Assembly (NCBI GenBank): GCA_944383405.1
Contig: CALWPL010000005.1
Span: 1 to 64,000 of the forward strand
DNA length: 64,000 bases
Direction of reading: 5' to 3'
Source of the DNA: an uncultured Clostridia bacterium
GTDB taxonomy: Bacteria; Bacillota; Clostridia; Christensenellales; UBA1242
This document shows, piece after piece, positions 57,901 through 58,659 of this stretch. The translations under genes were made by a program, and so were the position numbers. The notes beneath the pieces were generated by a model. That model ran no database searches. It saw only the letters and a list, made by a program, of their open reading frames with translations, and had not been told where the DNA came from. Within the stretch, counting starts at the first letter, position 1. Each line of letters begins with the position of its first letter.

Positions 57901-58472
57901 TTACTTATACGCCTTATGGCTCAGATATGGCAAGTATGATGGAGCAAATTAATCAAGGTATAGCAGGAATTGCGGAATCTTTGGGGATGGATCCACAACA
58001 GATGATGGCTTTATTTGAAACTATTGTTGAAAGTAGTTCAGGAGCAGATATTGAAATAGGTAGTGGTTATTTAGATTCAGTAGTATCTGGCTTGGGTCTT
58101 GTGAAAGATGTTGTAGCAATAATACTTTATTTCTGTACTGGTAAAGTAGATATTGTAATGCTTAGTTATGTACTAGATATTGTTGATTTTATTAAAAGAG
58201 TTCCAGTAGTTGGTGGCTTAATTGGTGGTATCTTAGGCTTATTCATGGATTTACAATTTGCAATTCCTTTCCAAGGAGTTTCACTTTCAACATGGAAATC
58301 ATGGAGAGATATTCATCATCTTAATAGTAAAGAAATTTTAACTACATTTACTAGTGCTTTAAGAAATGCTACTTCGTTTATTACAAGTTTCTTTGGACCT
58401 CTTGTAGGACTAATTGCAAACTGGGGAATGGATATCATTTTGTCAGGATTTGAATATACTCTTCCAAGTTAA
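24444..58472 (+). CDS. giant repeat surface protein, 11,342 residues (InlB-type repeats, beta-helices, BspA LRR)
   Basis: One uninterrupted frame of 34,029 bases; about 1.2 MDa by length. The N-terminal 128 residues are polar, with three PPIK units (57-60, 63-66, 77-80) and a basic KKPQSKKRKN flank, then one membrane helix (about 130-152): a signal anchor that puts the remainder outside. Order of the exterior: InlB/Flg_new repeats 158-3278; beta-helix 3279-4129; InlB 4130-4565; beta-helix 4566-5307; InlB 5308-5596; beta-helix 5597-6103; InlB 6104-6852; BspA-type leucine-rich repeats 6853-7284; beta-helices 7285-11068; unique C-terminus to 11342 with three hydrophobic stretches. No LPXTG, SLH or enzymatic domain was recognised. 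Such repeats occur in adhesins, so a role in attachment or as a cell-surface scaffold is inferred. AAGGAGG precedes the ATG; a terminator follows. The gene appears monocistronic. Confidence 0.95.
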   Translation: MDNNKENNKPESNFKETSSLNTTSQNTSSTPGGDSFADKSSQDNFTQKPSGSFRGVPPIKGAPPIKTDATKGFQGVPPIKTNNVNPSSVGGNLQNISEQNIEKEKQADEKLAHYELAKEKKPQSKKRKNIALLIVILVFLACGGIVLGIFLAPDREYTVTFVDWPVEIPEKTVTEGAIFTAPVPQDIYSNDGVLLLHFEGWTYKDGRDYVPSALRSNITLYAKYTATEITTTFVIPNVYSPNLSQYIYLTDVTTEYYSETIDISSLLGELENFTSDKYDNISNALGFNISTSEIVGQINDVTTASFSQFIKNYYNYATFTILGDDQVYSTQDEIPTPSGDSIVVIGVEPKQVEILFNSNLLSIKDEYDFASGEFNEGDFVNQEISHKINYGADYTFQNYIEVGSWYVPKNHEFLGWSLVPPTLDEEGTINPAFGTTNTYISYGEIRNINRTFLSNNTKITLYAVWDQYMTDLRIYTDYSSTGGLVETEVSVGVSRPVGEWAQNYMELIEKDGYALIGFNTEPDLSGLTLSLDTPLEGGVDSPYYNAEQGCIVLYAVYRKEVNETYIDINDDDLDVAEIDSSLLEELLSIDLNIDEGYVYDNIDNIEILFDEALRRITITNLLAGASIFLPSFDRNHYTLINYTLGYGSHNSGSEYIINETDISFDANIELDAVWEGEDVNFVIHGYMEGENEVIESITVPYGSSVGLSYNNEFVNNETLLHGEFYNRATSQMIASINFNRVGYLFLSWVDSEGVEIDDSTLQVFTINSLFNEIYANWTECLYDITYVLNGGSYENRDDGASSMDSYVEEDVPYGSEISLISSDIERVGYYLEGWATDGNVDAQVIYDYETEKIVVENELTLYAVWTKAYSITLYLDGERNDERVVYVDRDNTFVLTGKEFGDEYNFSRYNASESGDAYEIVTGDSRQEYVFSVDVQLYAMWFEVCFEEGDTDGIYQVGGSAPSSFYVTNKTNFALPKNTFEAHKYYKFNGWDRNGETYTTSYRVDEESQISQLVFDATWGYKDVRVELYFDDVVTGAYASGMAVNNQFVITKANGRYPQQIGREIDYIFDYDSARYINAETENNEIILDIPNPNDNMIEVEGQDYYIYRLYTKWKLNVTFISTEGTTPASASWHLGSTYTGDNSLDVPLEDISSEYSLVMPNGEDDLGFYVDRRTFSHWNNEVLGDSQVGDTVVLTDDITFNAVWEGTKYSIRVIDEENVNSTKVVENIEYGETYSIAELIGLDQETFRSKYEDTVANYYKQIANIYYYYRIGEQIYQREFELDDSLVFATVEGGEIGGFIAEDDITDDDTTHKTPDEIILNIRWEEVVYDVRINLNGGNWDALSGENYFDYGAELYRDENNEYYFVYKVRYSVIRDGGNGLNIAYLGLNRSGYRLDGFSVNEDENISIVDGRGYVYTFSGTAGEYDELYGQETISQIDASWQEILTIGFNTNGGTSTEEISNLIVDVVYDEVVGVDIAKFNIPEIDLRRENCTLVGFYYTNNSDELKAKSTYTFSDRYILNNDFLFSVGEEVIITREIIDTYGSTTNSSLTMYAIWKTNIVFNNTLVNEEVAGYYTPNSPEMIESSENTFTIEFYCGIELSLTELNGYYFDLKNTDVYSPNGWRYGSQDINQLVVDGGIQLDSIWLENSVRIYMKNYNGSDFGSNPIYFESSNGEQVDLNSEYKTLMQSSIMPSLYGYNFIGWSTSVDGNLISINDESVIVYDSENLYTVPNVVSTVYAVYERCEVRVVYDKNSSDAVGEEVTVSGLEFGNTYLLRTDIDYTLTYFNLDGFATTSDAVVPISDSNIIFDNSLTYETRNEEGVIVYTLRLYAVWSRQTKEVRINLQGGSFYNSGVEENLEAFFDPTKDNRIQSYVLNSTNIVLRVFIGLGDEFGFNLPSEEYLAREGFVFDYYTLGEGTLEYEGGQFIRCDNTQPYVFDIHWLEIITIQIYSNMSEDDENYISFDVVYEDLITFDPANKTIYNYSAENEEDAEIVLDFSRNHYYIEAFTSNESGGAEYVYGTNYNVNDGAFIILDSAIKIYCQWKGVDISLTFDANDNAQDPENSTITQIENAFSYGETIKLSDFFSVSERVDGDIGYEFSHLVDEFGNEYQLDANADFNPETSNLEFRTNYTFNAVWAPREYSVIYNFGSGYYITEEGSREKTVTLIYKYGDKVDLLEVTNENSIHEEDSYEGRTYPLYEFDSFTSEDVEVLDGTFTMPNFNIEFMASWVSKDISIIIDSTGGIIGDVVGEPSYSGEIGDNPNGYNLSFEGVNNTNLVVSNLKVGDVVELETLPSPYNLGFSYSYNYLVNYTGEGEFDATVNGFQTFGASDEFELNTDRINSSTLNLNELWNEERQAFVLYFTVVWSTNSYIVSYSMTKPLIENGYSVNASSNITNVDSISQAMVYGEESTLAGPMTLNGWTQTGWSLEVNLNNQTDENTFLFSDGVAETPQIYNFITEDSIVTLYPIWEQNEYDIIISDNLNTDNIIGPSGASSSITVKFTYDESSTIQELLDRNQITINSYTFKDVYLRYAGFKYEGQTLGVMEFNTDDELVFCLAPQGFIDGEDFSANSIELQIVWEEVAFGIHFNLLGGKSEYNSSGLLSNFDNETGYYTLEGEVLYSDLKQGFYIDEYFDAQEDAISFDDEDISYTLAGWSLNNYDMYCLKGELFSLDLGTNEQIESILAPNEDGEFDYIFEFYAIYNDRLVIIDANGGSVNLNIGSEITASDGQVWIADEYEIYTYSYSDAEIVISTNLYDPFVLSNYHIDLDIEDETHTVNRTSDESNILYAPWVGNRRYVVVDSRMNNTLQVGSGFKSTIITDNNVYYGYVEISSEEASTQSDVYVYSYNSSTDVGEFIPYDAGGTYSEDTHFYQKVNNRALLIETRFGEEIDDLSLITIDGITSNFSGWGDDFGVYSDEGTLLLVQGQNDEIIYLYAHIDEVIVTYNLNGGLYNNLDNIEITDGNDADGDDILDPYGIARPKNDDGRYYVYLPGKRVNGYDRGPLKWGYTFLGWSNTYIDYNAYIEAVEKGETTAESLIVPSDENNVRNIYYLQGVQNETLYAIWEPITTTFTFISKSSANDPDAESGPNSINVVVTAQYGDTILFPVKGDGSENGTIIDNWTNSDQNMVFTGWRIDFPNGESQSRTLSQGQEYVLTQERDFSPYGSAPTEITVYSIWKRANVTVKLYVGQGSTRDYAYFGPESQEGFETDNYGVYMKTISTLGGTYVIPELDDFYLKNMYASGVYFDNTYGYPVVADYIVIRQDDVVDGVLSLYIKWDNAQSFIRNFYGNYNKYFGSLETALLAAARISTSEDLDRYEQRIKDKGSVEVVIINTANRFNLSQEVVIGENFNFAVSLDEESVSVSKTIQRSSSYQGVIFSVGLGSSLSFNALNSYKLYLDGGNISAQSFIKANGATININSGVDISNMFNNGSLIEENKTAGAIWVQNGRVNVTGSIISDNRIVTNGTHNVYGAFLYANNSNVYINACQFENNTIQGAGSLFGGAVAVENGGEIVITNTNFLNNKAQSTGVNGTTGGYGGAVYVGGGQNLTLNSTFDYTFSTNWADFGGAIAVVGSQSKQSQVSLVYPYANYNYAIKGGAFYFEYADIIVETISLLGNGSTAPTESITSSNQEISEYGGGIYAGQKTNLVLTIELDDITEDNEISDSFGFSDIMNNRGRLGGVIYTEGLSLIVHAYSFTGNGTNIADIEEMGGVIYAKGFADSEGNINDINKVEIYVSDFSLNNADYGGVMYVGDGASIKLTTLESLIEEIEKKIAEGETISTDVYDSVSGNMEYNSALKGGAIYFDSTTTDSLIEYTAIDFNMKNTDGESSDYGGGIYIANGQVTLGERGIIYKNSAIYGAGAYVGAEEVSGLEEGQENPVAKLIVDGGAFVYELIQYPSSLVTEYNNYVAKIEELEKQLEEDPDNAELQKELEDAIAHREDVMQQILDFEIVSQDGNYGYNGGAVYVGKYGYVDFASGRIAGTQMFGEQLGEFVYNEGTVRYGYVNSEQNVVNGVGYQIYNTGSFDIYGTGEMVSRPRVYIDKTEDGEAYDYLLVSNLNYNISNTIEIVLPTDSYIHDIPIVKFASQEAYDNYLTLMETREAPLFELSDSTITLDTDDDQLALVLHFKSYEIRFRDISNDNITVPNPLTFTYKEINKDTIIDEINAYTVIRDGYRFAGWAFYVETTPEGPSTSRNSIAIEYKGTDNFEISTVINQEVAGQTFYSIDKLPELIPEVLPAHNVYLYAVWEPKPYTIKYKYDTNYGGYTNVEEYTINGHPVTDENLLGLSQLAYYTNSVILRNVADINKVELVAYEPLTTVVRDSSGVPTSVTTERLNTTYTNIAYEEGTGRYYYTANDTYKYYIESDTSSFRVLNVDENGFIYESNEPSEQIYPKQVIVGGVTYDVENNNGQRIVLINGTTYSLRSAYRPDNYEVSHIEINGSNYYDLGDAFQILNSNPFAICFEEPYEIYFTIYFKRMSVDINFVVDSEDETGENNFTIERYVGAEITLPTGSIVRYDDIEHLIYKEGSVLKGFVDETGKEYSLGERYIVSETTTGAHTLTAVWESAVCYVEGVVRTDTGVVNKYYSSLEDAINDINLDNFDVGKSEYSLWIIDTNGTPNTEEIIITLNETLVINSNITISTQGDSAVRFVYSEEFNSSNPMIRVESKILTIGSNNGPQIIFDGTRNASLSSIFIVDVSGQINIGNRAVITQGKISTTSSASTLGGAMTIYGIVNINGCSEDTIMFTNNQSVNGGAIYIANGGLLTVKAQKESGSLFAKNNAILGGAIYVAKGGNLDIVSNAQSSLIISDNSAKDGGAIYLELGVGSVILENVTFSGNIATNGGAIYAVGDFMIKSGLTFISNSAETSGGAIYTDANLSVSGGTFSSNSANMGGAIYSGSYIYVSGGTFDANDVSAGYGGAIYAVGELSIDGEVVISNNKGNFGGAICVDSCVAVISGSVIISNNIALRGGAIYVRNESSLSITDNAEISNNTANSQGSSAESGTTIITGGGAVYLDSSRLYLNGYLTNNTSVNGGAIYAAGASSIILDGVSEITNNTARENGGAIFITGSSSLQIQAEDVLISENSAGVFGGGIYYSSSVNSVLEYGLVADNSINSNSNMTSYNGTEIYLANSATDTSTNSLSITLSGVIIGNYDSSLVENTYAVYVGTRSILYVTDTSEINGEVYTKGLDKNRASMGIVLSGSAFVRDIFLNQYAYAVVEGTLTSTRLTTNGKKINLHFSYYNEDDPNKTPNDTKMVRFNNIDSLNLNKDYFNLVKDIAELTDYCLQITTESSFAWLVIMEIAQVIYINPNGGTIEFEGVTVSGDTSLEIVNLPQRGSLAFLDEIVGHKIGYAMLDTFVDRDSNVIYTSDSELPIYVLTLLVQWTSKDYDVKFIRNGDNGTTTEQTSLKYEAYTRLGTASLTYNTFAGWELAYMENDELVYTGIIFNANTNFSLMSINDENLVSSVTGETGSQIFEKIDGGDNTVYLVSSFTPIEVEILVHGNGGVAIDSTVDSRYEKIQIDEDTWMYTCAQSELYVDYNDFVEDFEYQDHAVDGLFTGTDGVYDEGFDVMYDEINSSINISNVTRLELYCHWKNVVAYIRKDATNEDNERRIYFDDLVEAVNALVTGDDLVIVASNIYLTNTLNFDVDVDVYVRGNVTIHRQNGFYDFLITISSDVNILPENDESSLTIDGNGSAGVATNGSIRVASSGNLVLESGITIQNAFSKENGAGIFADGSLVINGAVIQNNRTMSNGGGIYATGGLQINEGTIISNNTADGFGGGIYIGSGLFNIVKSTISENNAKYGGGVYYASNLAGEISGGQIINNSTSNGEQYFGGGIYIALNSGALVLSEGVAITGNTSGYGGGVFIVGNNDGNSDYNLLIENAVISGNTAVYGGGIGIGDTAYNYNKHVIRMLDGMITNNTATYGGGVSIFRGTFELRGGSISSNIATSGSNMFISSVSSNFYGVASIIGGVIGNATEDSGDIYVNAKNSTIGGKLQLSGFYEIYSHVKVANGAKINVVGVISSDTPSIIIEPVATSSMGEISNYPTGNNLLVVVNFENLIAVQQDKFDLIEDVKNQGVNSYRLKTIEQDIVITSALFTLTIDPMDGVLSSDGEIEYTTDNDLWLTEVYYTSSVYEALSHVTASIENRYFMGFYTYVDEEKVYIDEDFTMPYDDLTVYVEWSNDYYVLTINFNDTRSLSGTQARFNIAGADLTAGEIYDEENRQISLEVFVDGDGTSYGAQAINRIAGLLTRNNYTILGFSPSQLVDGNNEIYGQDGNEFLMPEGDITLYVLWLGNPYTVTYNSNRPSRQNAEQIQIEYTFDELINVGDEDTFDTPGYNLIGWSLSSNSQEVEYEVGESTYNLIDDNNQGISLYAVWEAIEYVVHYDSNMQGRVVEGEIEDDIFVYGVEKSLSSKSFTTIGYTQVGWSLDPNCDSDSTDNYYSFEDNLIAINLTTEDEVTIYAVWAQNTYYVNLHESGVEGSLIVSTVSVLYDSQDTSLPLATQVFGNSNSYYFAGWSLTPYADSDDAQIDFEDGQVLYNLVESGEIDLYPVWIARKVIIYANNNTEDAVTINAQTNGNIVISKEELSSLVTYPGFEIGDLSTNAQVALGTRYNFDNYGVITISAEANQENEIILYIAWRARQYTFNFVVDNEQYDALSSQIKSAKVSGGNAYTNFTDDNRIYAYDDILEGVEFYGWSVDSECSTLDFELGSYNELTSDVFEKFMMYQDVTSSTLTLYAVLSQTYQITYNLNNNSHNVIFGSTTNITGENSVTTDVIDINTPVQLAFSDYQGNVWEIADIDSSNPSSLYAYFLGWAFDSNAEIPDFVEGQEVGLQFSGNITLYAVWGYYTNPFYFEYVSQGEGVAISGLSQLGLTNLSESAHVVFPRHTLKVSNNTYSMGEQIVGIMSSTQEINNITSVDLAYMDNLQTISEFAFANYSNLTSISSVPQQAEIGGGAFSGVSIESVEFESGEQDRYLLDEKGNIYLVSGMSASLHTILVKNSSESIVIGENVQLGSASYAVSEILSYALYNTTFNNVEVTEDVSKISENALGGVNGLSNLVVPFIGTQNDVTSSQTLATMIGDDLIQSLRVVTVTNQTVVLVGAFSGQEYIEEVYYTSGITLINNDAFNGCVSLSMLKGVGEEDFDMSLCTQIGSRAFYGCTSLPTSINFTVTTSIGNEAFSNTNITKVSLSREIESLGTSENREMYTAFKNATNLTEAYVYSTYAFEAVINNTNIKGGDEVNGTIYTDVNFYLVLNNLTDNLLKEKYFSYNIVVYDRVEVFEGNQSVGVYNTLEEAVINAQAGQRILIKADTQITQQIAIDKDISIYAGFSVVDEDDDAYEYAQNREDVYVSVSDALKNTPVFIISSSNVNFGGSFIGDMYSENYLDGNLNIFANNSRSASMIVSTNSNITFGEKMRIYDFKTSSDAQVNGSVAQLLGNTTLTSIGANIRDNSATNGGVFYVDDSELIINSGIINNNSAVNGGVAYVTKQGRVYIEQTNQVSITDNSASMYGGVLYVDTTILDENYAVHIGSSTISNNSANQGGAIYILDGIVSVNSEDANIISNSAATHGGGVYVRGGILSVRSGNIGSVDGANKAVSGGGVYVGLQGIIRLLGQNASISYNTATNGANIYFASQIDTNGLISELSAGIISYGNNGQDVQNKFGGGIYQESGILYLKDSIIISNNSAEYGGGIYLANGVLSIKNTASNSEEASGFGVLQNQASVGGGLYLANGEATISGSDIRQNTASENGGGIYINGGNLRIENTRTCLSNVSENTSQNGAGIYIDKKGAVTISSSNISSNTASMSQEGNDGNGGGIYLQSGSLTLRTAQITNNVAGQNGGGLYIPNAQTNISFTMYEDTTISQNSAVNGGGIYVDRALDISQGLISANTATLGGQIFVGKNAVLTLDKVEITTQNNDIENYTLGVYLEQGGVANAFSITNYTNIHRADTYVYLSQGSIVYVIDRFTADYQVKLYIEEAVAGKKVKVAQFARNDYASAGKFYARYTAFTKETNSIYAVEATVIASLNKEITGNDESEVNYATLKEAVELCQNNSYLRLIGNQEITSTLAVSVPEGKTVTIITDGEQIITRGTEVNGSVYNGYLITVFGTLLLNDEESDNNLLVIDGKKAQNSSSLIYVGDSGRLNIYNNVEIKNNDASLRIYDLTRPNTNKKISISDAYNGGAIYLGGGSIVMHGGSIYNNSARNGGAIYVSSGSLDIRGGSIGFETESGILGNTALQNGGGIFVESGAVILGESQIIGNSAVNGGGVYVYRQGTLEIERTTISSNTATNSGGGLYLASTRSGESYFMTGGEISRNSAVNGGGLYISGGTIIMETDASQISNLFDLNSASKNGGAIYVADTGLINMSGGVLTNNTASENGGGIYYSSNNVNLSSGITDSSIGLQNHGNSAVNGGGIYITSGNIVITGLDFSSNEFSSVISGNTASQNGGGVYVGGTGAVSLIRTGISNNNAVNGAGIYITSTRNIELEGSLVSANSSSGNGGGIYQENGNLIITTTADEQLDGIEGNTSQTNGAGLYIVGGFTRIDSTLIQNNNSITGTGAGIYVGGGEVEITTSNISNNTISGEQKDGQGIYYNAGNLTLLGENIIQNPTSQEARSGSILIQGETSLEESFTISGSISYIYDAIYLKDKGSWINSYEGDESEVASNMAFSQGSNPDATILIKVDSAKDVGDKVAKFSASSILRNDLISMFELDMNSQRMLVQGTGDNADFIILQSQFFQLVVGKEGEVGEIVGVFTSLTELVENLHLYSDRVSERGYLVFVNFNSSEDSYVVNSTVNSNVYEEYLSGFSKKITITPRAENQIFTREDGASDIAIFNVFEGDEVYLGFNSQFNDFYEQFKVNKDTSKLIFEGSENSASSIITNFGKLTLGKGVEVRNEFITSEEGAVNSYGELVVDGAVLHNNEGINGGAIYVADGTFNMLSGEIYANYAINGGAIYISTNVEATISGGTIGRQNEEGSRDELRNIAINGGAIYVAGGLLNITGGDISFNYASEMGGAIYITPSMTVTGSVSGRVVISSSTLPQEMTYISNNEAGENGGAIYVEDNFIDQNVSFADRLKTLTINGGIIDNNTAMFGGGIYATNVRIEDNEKFYTGATEFVDSGVSSYVYGVSIEINGGTIDRNFVEFDAQMQDIGLGGGIFIYGGEMQMNGGIISGSANSYIALNGGGIYLKDSVVTINDGIIRNNEVGNNGGGIYVDKTSTFTLNGTSSTLISNNYAYANGGGIYQEKGKTNLATGVDTYEEVTVSGKVILIGGTITGNIVETGGKGPGAYVNTEAHDFVLGAGIVNGEVSLLSENLVINDILYLANDSLIYVNAKYNPAYNTLDRKIPVACDYTSDTYTKLDGERVIIARYTSAIDEADSVSIEAKLFTGKDNAQQDYCFIIYNGYDVVIGRMNVAKYIEGQSVSFFETLEDALESVKNNLNTTIYILVDEQQQAFRLTMEKKVTLTGEKHIRVTSGKYDKETDTLTEYGVNERYLSVYIGNYGGGDIITLQMDTGSQLMFDNIRIVGNDDAENKAINLFRVNSGNLTLKNVIVEKNVSKSDGTLINVSGGSAHLIGDIVSRDGTQVEGMLVSQGAAQLGIINVSKGELLLSGEGVLITQNTVEAGTIYVTDGTITIENGANIMGNIARSNGGGVYLTGKNSNLIVDGANISSNSALNGGGLYIEDGAIEFSGANITDNEATNGGGIYIDIEFEMDLGYDSNSYISRNIAESYGGGIYATADLTIGRGVIVSENEAYYGGGVSVRDGDLLVTGGAQISSNIAISSGAGVYSTSGNITIEEATISNNSMPVDSTEMLGGGIYIAGTDSKLTILGLANIIGNSAIYGGGIYVGPGVIFEMSQGNIGGNSALENGGGIYFIGKSFTMTGGSIAGMAQSDSEAISGNSALNGGGIYLAGGVFDMSNGNIGAQGYGNTATNGAGIYVNGAQITLEGNGVIEGNIADGGNGGGVFIDKTDSGVNQIIGNFQIVSNEATNGGGLYITNGAFTISGGNIGVKGKPNKAVNGGGIYANGGRLEIENGNISYNEATSAGGGMYINMCGVISKDANNEVSALVDFISGDIAYNRADSGTAPDSVEAKANGGGIYLAGNEYTSSASGVLNINSQAVIYGNYADGNGGGIYNSGRIIMEGGKIGKTSNNDNDKNIAIGSGGGLYVNNGYLYLVGTGKSNGTSIINNQATNGGGIYIENVADRDEGVAGEPSVIANVVFTDNSAVNGGALYYVSGNLLFYNNIVQKNTATSTKVTTPEGEQITGGGGGGLYLSSPTGKNVSEEVKNAKFTIEGGTFGGSESKYANTAQNGGAIYAETGNFTIKGGEISEILDINEEKLTFERTAANLLISYNEATNGGGIYVEGVIDTNACIVEITGTLSDSGKYGVVITKNTAKENGGGIYNLSGIVNLEKAQIITNSAGGDGGGIYSVSGGDSSNSESLGFKLISGEIYKNKAANGGGIATGGVNLDGVIYAGRTQIQANIYENEALLKSSTSLNDSTGNGGGVYVMGSPDISGSMVTITPNDGSISETGTKIEETSIHDNSATRGGGLYMAGGYVTLNMNILNNTADQGNERGGGGGAYIIGGTLNHESSSIMNNKARNGGGIYVNGGTYASSTPNGCVQYNEASNNGGGIYFGSGELAFNGTVTRNVAKNGGGLYIASSQNESNLRIGGMIGEIAPLTRDPYQNGKEGFTGNRAQENGGGVYIEGGNYTLSVDIVGNSAYNGGGLYIEGGQITFGKEDNTSFTPVIARNAATLNGGGIYVGGGASLDIINGTIVGSDKPSNEFNEFIVSLGLASESGSSDDESSSTENSDDSEKLGSNIATFGGGIYVAGMGKLEDDNDTRTQVQIIAASIGFNIATKQGSSKGGLGGGLYSDSKSGESVIGLSLNTTVNRNIAGSMGGGAYLDGTWLYLSDTASIVENTCCETKSGGGLTYVQGLAGSPDISGVKPYIHEVYMIDGGLELLDSSQLGVNHNIIDRNVEGSVGENNVYALSLYWDLGSADVDFDAVLGNKIITSEDGGQSETRASSGIEGDVFVDTSGTVKLNTQKFLNSKQLTMDWFNGLPYEFFSFWQKYHGRQNLDVTFLPIPNASGKLENDDTIYLNNSSNRFSAEDNFSYNVTNLHYDYEVFVGNSVTYTPYGSDMASMMEQINQGIAGIAESLGMDPQQMMALFETIVESSSGADIEIGSGYLDSVVSGLGLVKDVVAIILYFCTGKVDIVMLSYVLDIVDFIKRVPVVGGLIGGILGLFMDLQFAIPFQGVSLSTWKSWRDIHHLNSKEILTTFTSALRNATSFITSFFGPLVGLIANWGMDIILSGFEYTLPS
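24915..34277 (+). repeat. giant protein: InlB/Flg_new-type repeat block A (residues 158-3278)
   Basis: About 29 repeats by my count of the closing motif L-[YDN]-[AS]-x-W (LYAVW, FNAVW, IYANW, FMASW and variants), roughly 90-120 residues each. Within units, GY...GW or GF...GW blocks and NGG or LNGG starts are frequent, as in Listeria-Bacteroides (PF09479) repeats. The repeats are strongly diverged from one another. Confidence 0.82.
34278..36830 (+). repeat. giant protein: beta-helix cassette 1 (residues 3279-4129)
   Basis: Header YFGSLETALLAAAR, then GG[AG][IVF]Y-type turns with N-rich ladders (for example GGAVYVGGG, GGGIYIANG), then a closing segment around VYIDKTEDGEAYDYLLVSN. Two charged helical inserts interrupt it (about 35734-35790 and 36159-36300). 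Confidence 0.8.
36831..38138 (+). repeat. giant protein: InlB-type block B (residues 4130-4565)
   Basis: About three repeats, including GYRFAGWAFYVETTPEG, LYAVWEPKPYTIKYKYD and TLTAVWESA. It contains unusually long spacers, so the units are less regular than in block A. Confidence 0.75.
38139..40364 (+). repeat. giant protein: beta-helix cassette 2 (residues 4566-5307)
   Basis: Header YYSSLEDAINDIN, then IIFDGTRNASLSSIFIVD, about a dozen GGAIY turns and a closing segment FVRDIFLNQYAYAVVEG, ending with a KDYFNLVKDIAEL stretch. Confidence 0.82.
40365..41231 (+). repeat. giant protein: InlB-type block C (residues 5308-5596)
   Basis: About three repeats starting VIYINPNGGTIEF and ending LELYCHW, with the intermediate LLVQWTSKDYDV. 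Confidence 0.75.
41232..42752 (+). repeat. giant protein: beta-helix cassette 3 (residues 5597-6103)
   Basis: Header IYFDDLVEAVNALVTGDDLV, then SSLTIDGNGSAGVATNGSI, about eight GG[AG][IV][YF] turns, and a closing segment KLQLSGFYEIYSHVKVANG ending near KFDLIEDVKNQG. Confidence 0.82.
42753..44999 (+). repeat. giant protein: InlB-type block D (residues 6104-6852)
   Basis: About eight repeats, from FTLTIDPMDG to LYAVWGYY. The middle units (LYVLWLGNPYTVTYNSN, LYAVWEAIEYVVHYDSN, IYAVWAQNTYYVNLHES) are about 70-90 residues, the size normal for PF09479. Confidence 0.85.
45000..46295 (+). repeat. giant protein: BspA-type leucine-rich repeat block (residues 6853-7284)
   Basis: LRR_5-like units with the typical I-x-x-x-A-F-x-x-C/N-x-x-L pattern: ISEFAFANYSNLTSI, EIGGGAFSGVSIESVEF, INNDAFNGCVSLSML, IGSRAFYGCTSLPTSI and IGNEAFSNTNITKVSL. 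It ends with an YVYSTYAFEAVI stretch before the next header. Confidence 0.82.
46296..48530 (+). repeat. giant protein: beta-helix cassette 4 (residues 7285-8029)
   Basis: Header YNTLEEAVINAQAGQRILI, then a DGNLNIFANNSRSASMIV segment, more than a dozen NGG[GA][IVL]Y turns and a closing segment TYVYLSQGSIVYVIDRF. It follows the leucine-rich block. Confidence 0.84.
48531..50681 (+). repeat. giant protein: beta-helix cassette 5 (residues 8030-8746)
   Basis: Header NYATLKEAVELCQNNSYLRL, then LVIDGKKAQNSSSLIYVGDS, GGGIY turns, and a closing segment AIYLKDKGSWINSY ending near FELDMNSQRMLVQG. DNA units within it and cassette 4 are nearly identical in places. Confidence 0.84.
50682..52691 (+). repeat. 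giant protein: beta-helix cassette 6 (residues 8747-9416)
   Basis: Header VFTSLTELVENLHLYSD, then KLIFEGSENSASSIITNFG, GGAIYV turns and the closing segment ILYLANDSLIYVNAKYN followed by KIPVACDYTSDTYTK. Confidence 0.83.
52692..57647 (+). repeat. giant protein: beta-helix cassette 7, the longest (residues 9417-11068)
   Basis: Header FFETLEDALESVKNNLNTTI, then about 40 GGG[IL]Y turns with inserts of varying length between them, for instance an Asp/Ser-rich loop near 56880-56950. It ends with the VFVDTSGTVKLNTQKF closing segment. Confidence 0.84.
57648..58472 (+). other. giant protein: unique hydrophobic C-terminal region (residues 11069-11342)
   Basis: Aromatic-rich start (MDWFNGLPYEFFSFWQKYHG), a helical part (MEQINQGIAGIAESLGMDPQ) and three hydrophobic stretches at about 11213-11233, 11254-11276 and 11312-11336, the second Gly-rich (VVGGLIGGILGLFM). 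There is no LPXTG or other sorting motif. It may be a membrane-associating or folding-cap domain; no family recognised. Confidence 0.6.
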
Positions 58473-58514
58473 ACAGATTTATATAAATTTACAAATCTAG
58501 TTAATAATTCAATT

Positions 58515-58556
58515 AAAAAAGGATGGTGTGTAAATTATACATTATCCTTTTTTATT
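58515..58556 (+). terminator. intrinsic terminator of the giant gene
   Basis: AAAAGGATGGTGTGTA and TATACATTATCCTTTT form a 16-bp stem (three G-T pairs) with an AAT loop, followed by a T-run, about 45 bases after the stop. Confidence 0.9.
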
Positions 58557-58593
58557 TATAATAAAATTATCATTTTTAGAATTTGCAATTTTA

Positions 58594-58623
58594 TTGACAA
58601 AAATTTAATATAAATGATATTAT
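58594..58623 (+). promoter_or_regulatory. promoter of the alcohol dehydrogenase gene
   Basis: TTGACA (58594-58599), 18-bp spacer, TATTAT (58618-58623). Transcription from it would begin near 58631, which argues against the ATG at 58639 as the start codon. Confidence 0.7.
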
Positions 58624-58659
58624 TTATTTGTTTGTTAAATGGGAGTTAGGAAAAATATA

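Noticed and set aside
27019-58472. Numerous minus-strand and shifted-frame open reading frames inside the giant gene
   Set aside because: They arise from the repetitive codon pattern of the large frame, lack ribosome sites and have implausible compositions (runs of Ile, Asn, Thr or His).
57648-58472. LPXTG or other sortase motif in the giant protein
   Set aside because: I looked for it at the C-terminus and found none; the final residues EYTLPS and the internal SLPTS are not sorting signals.
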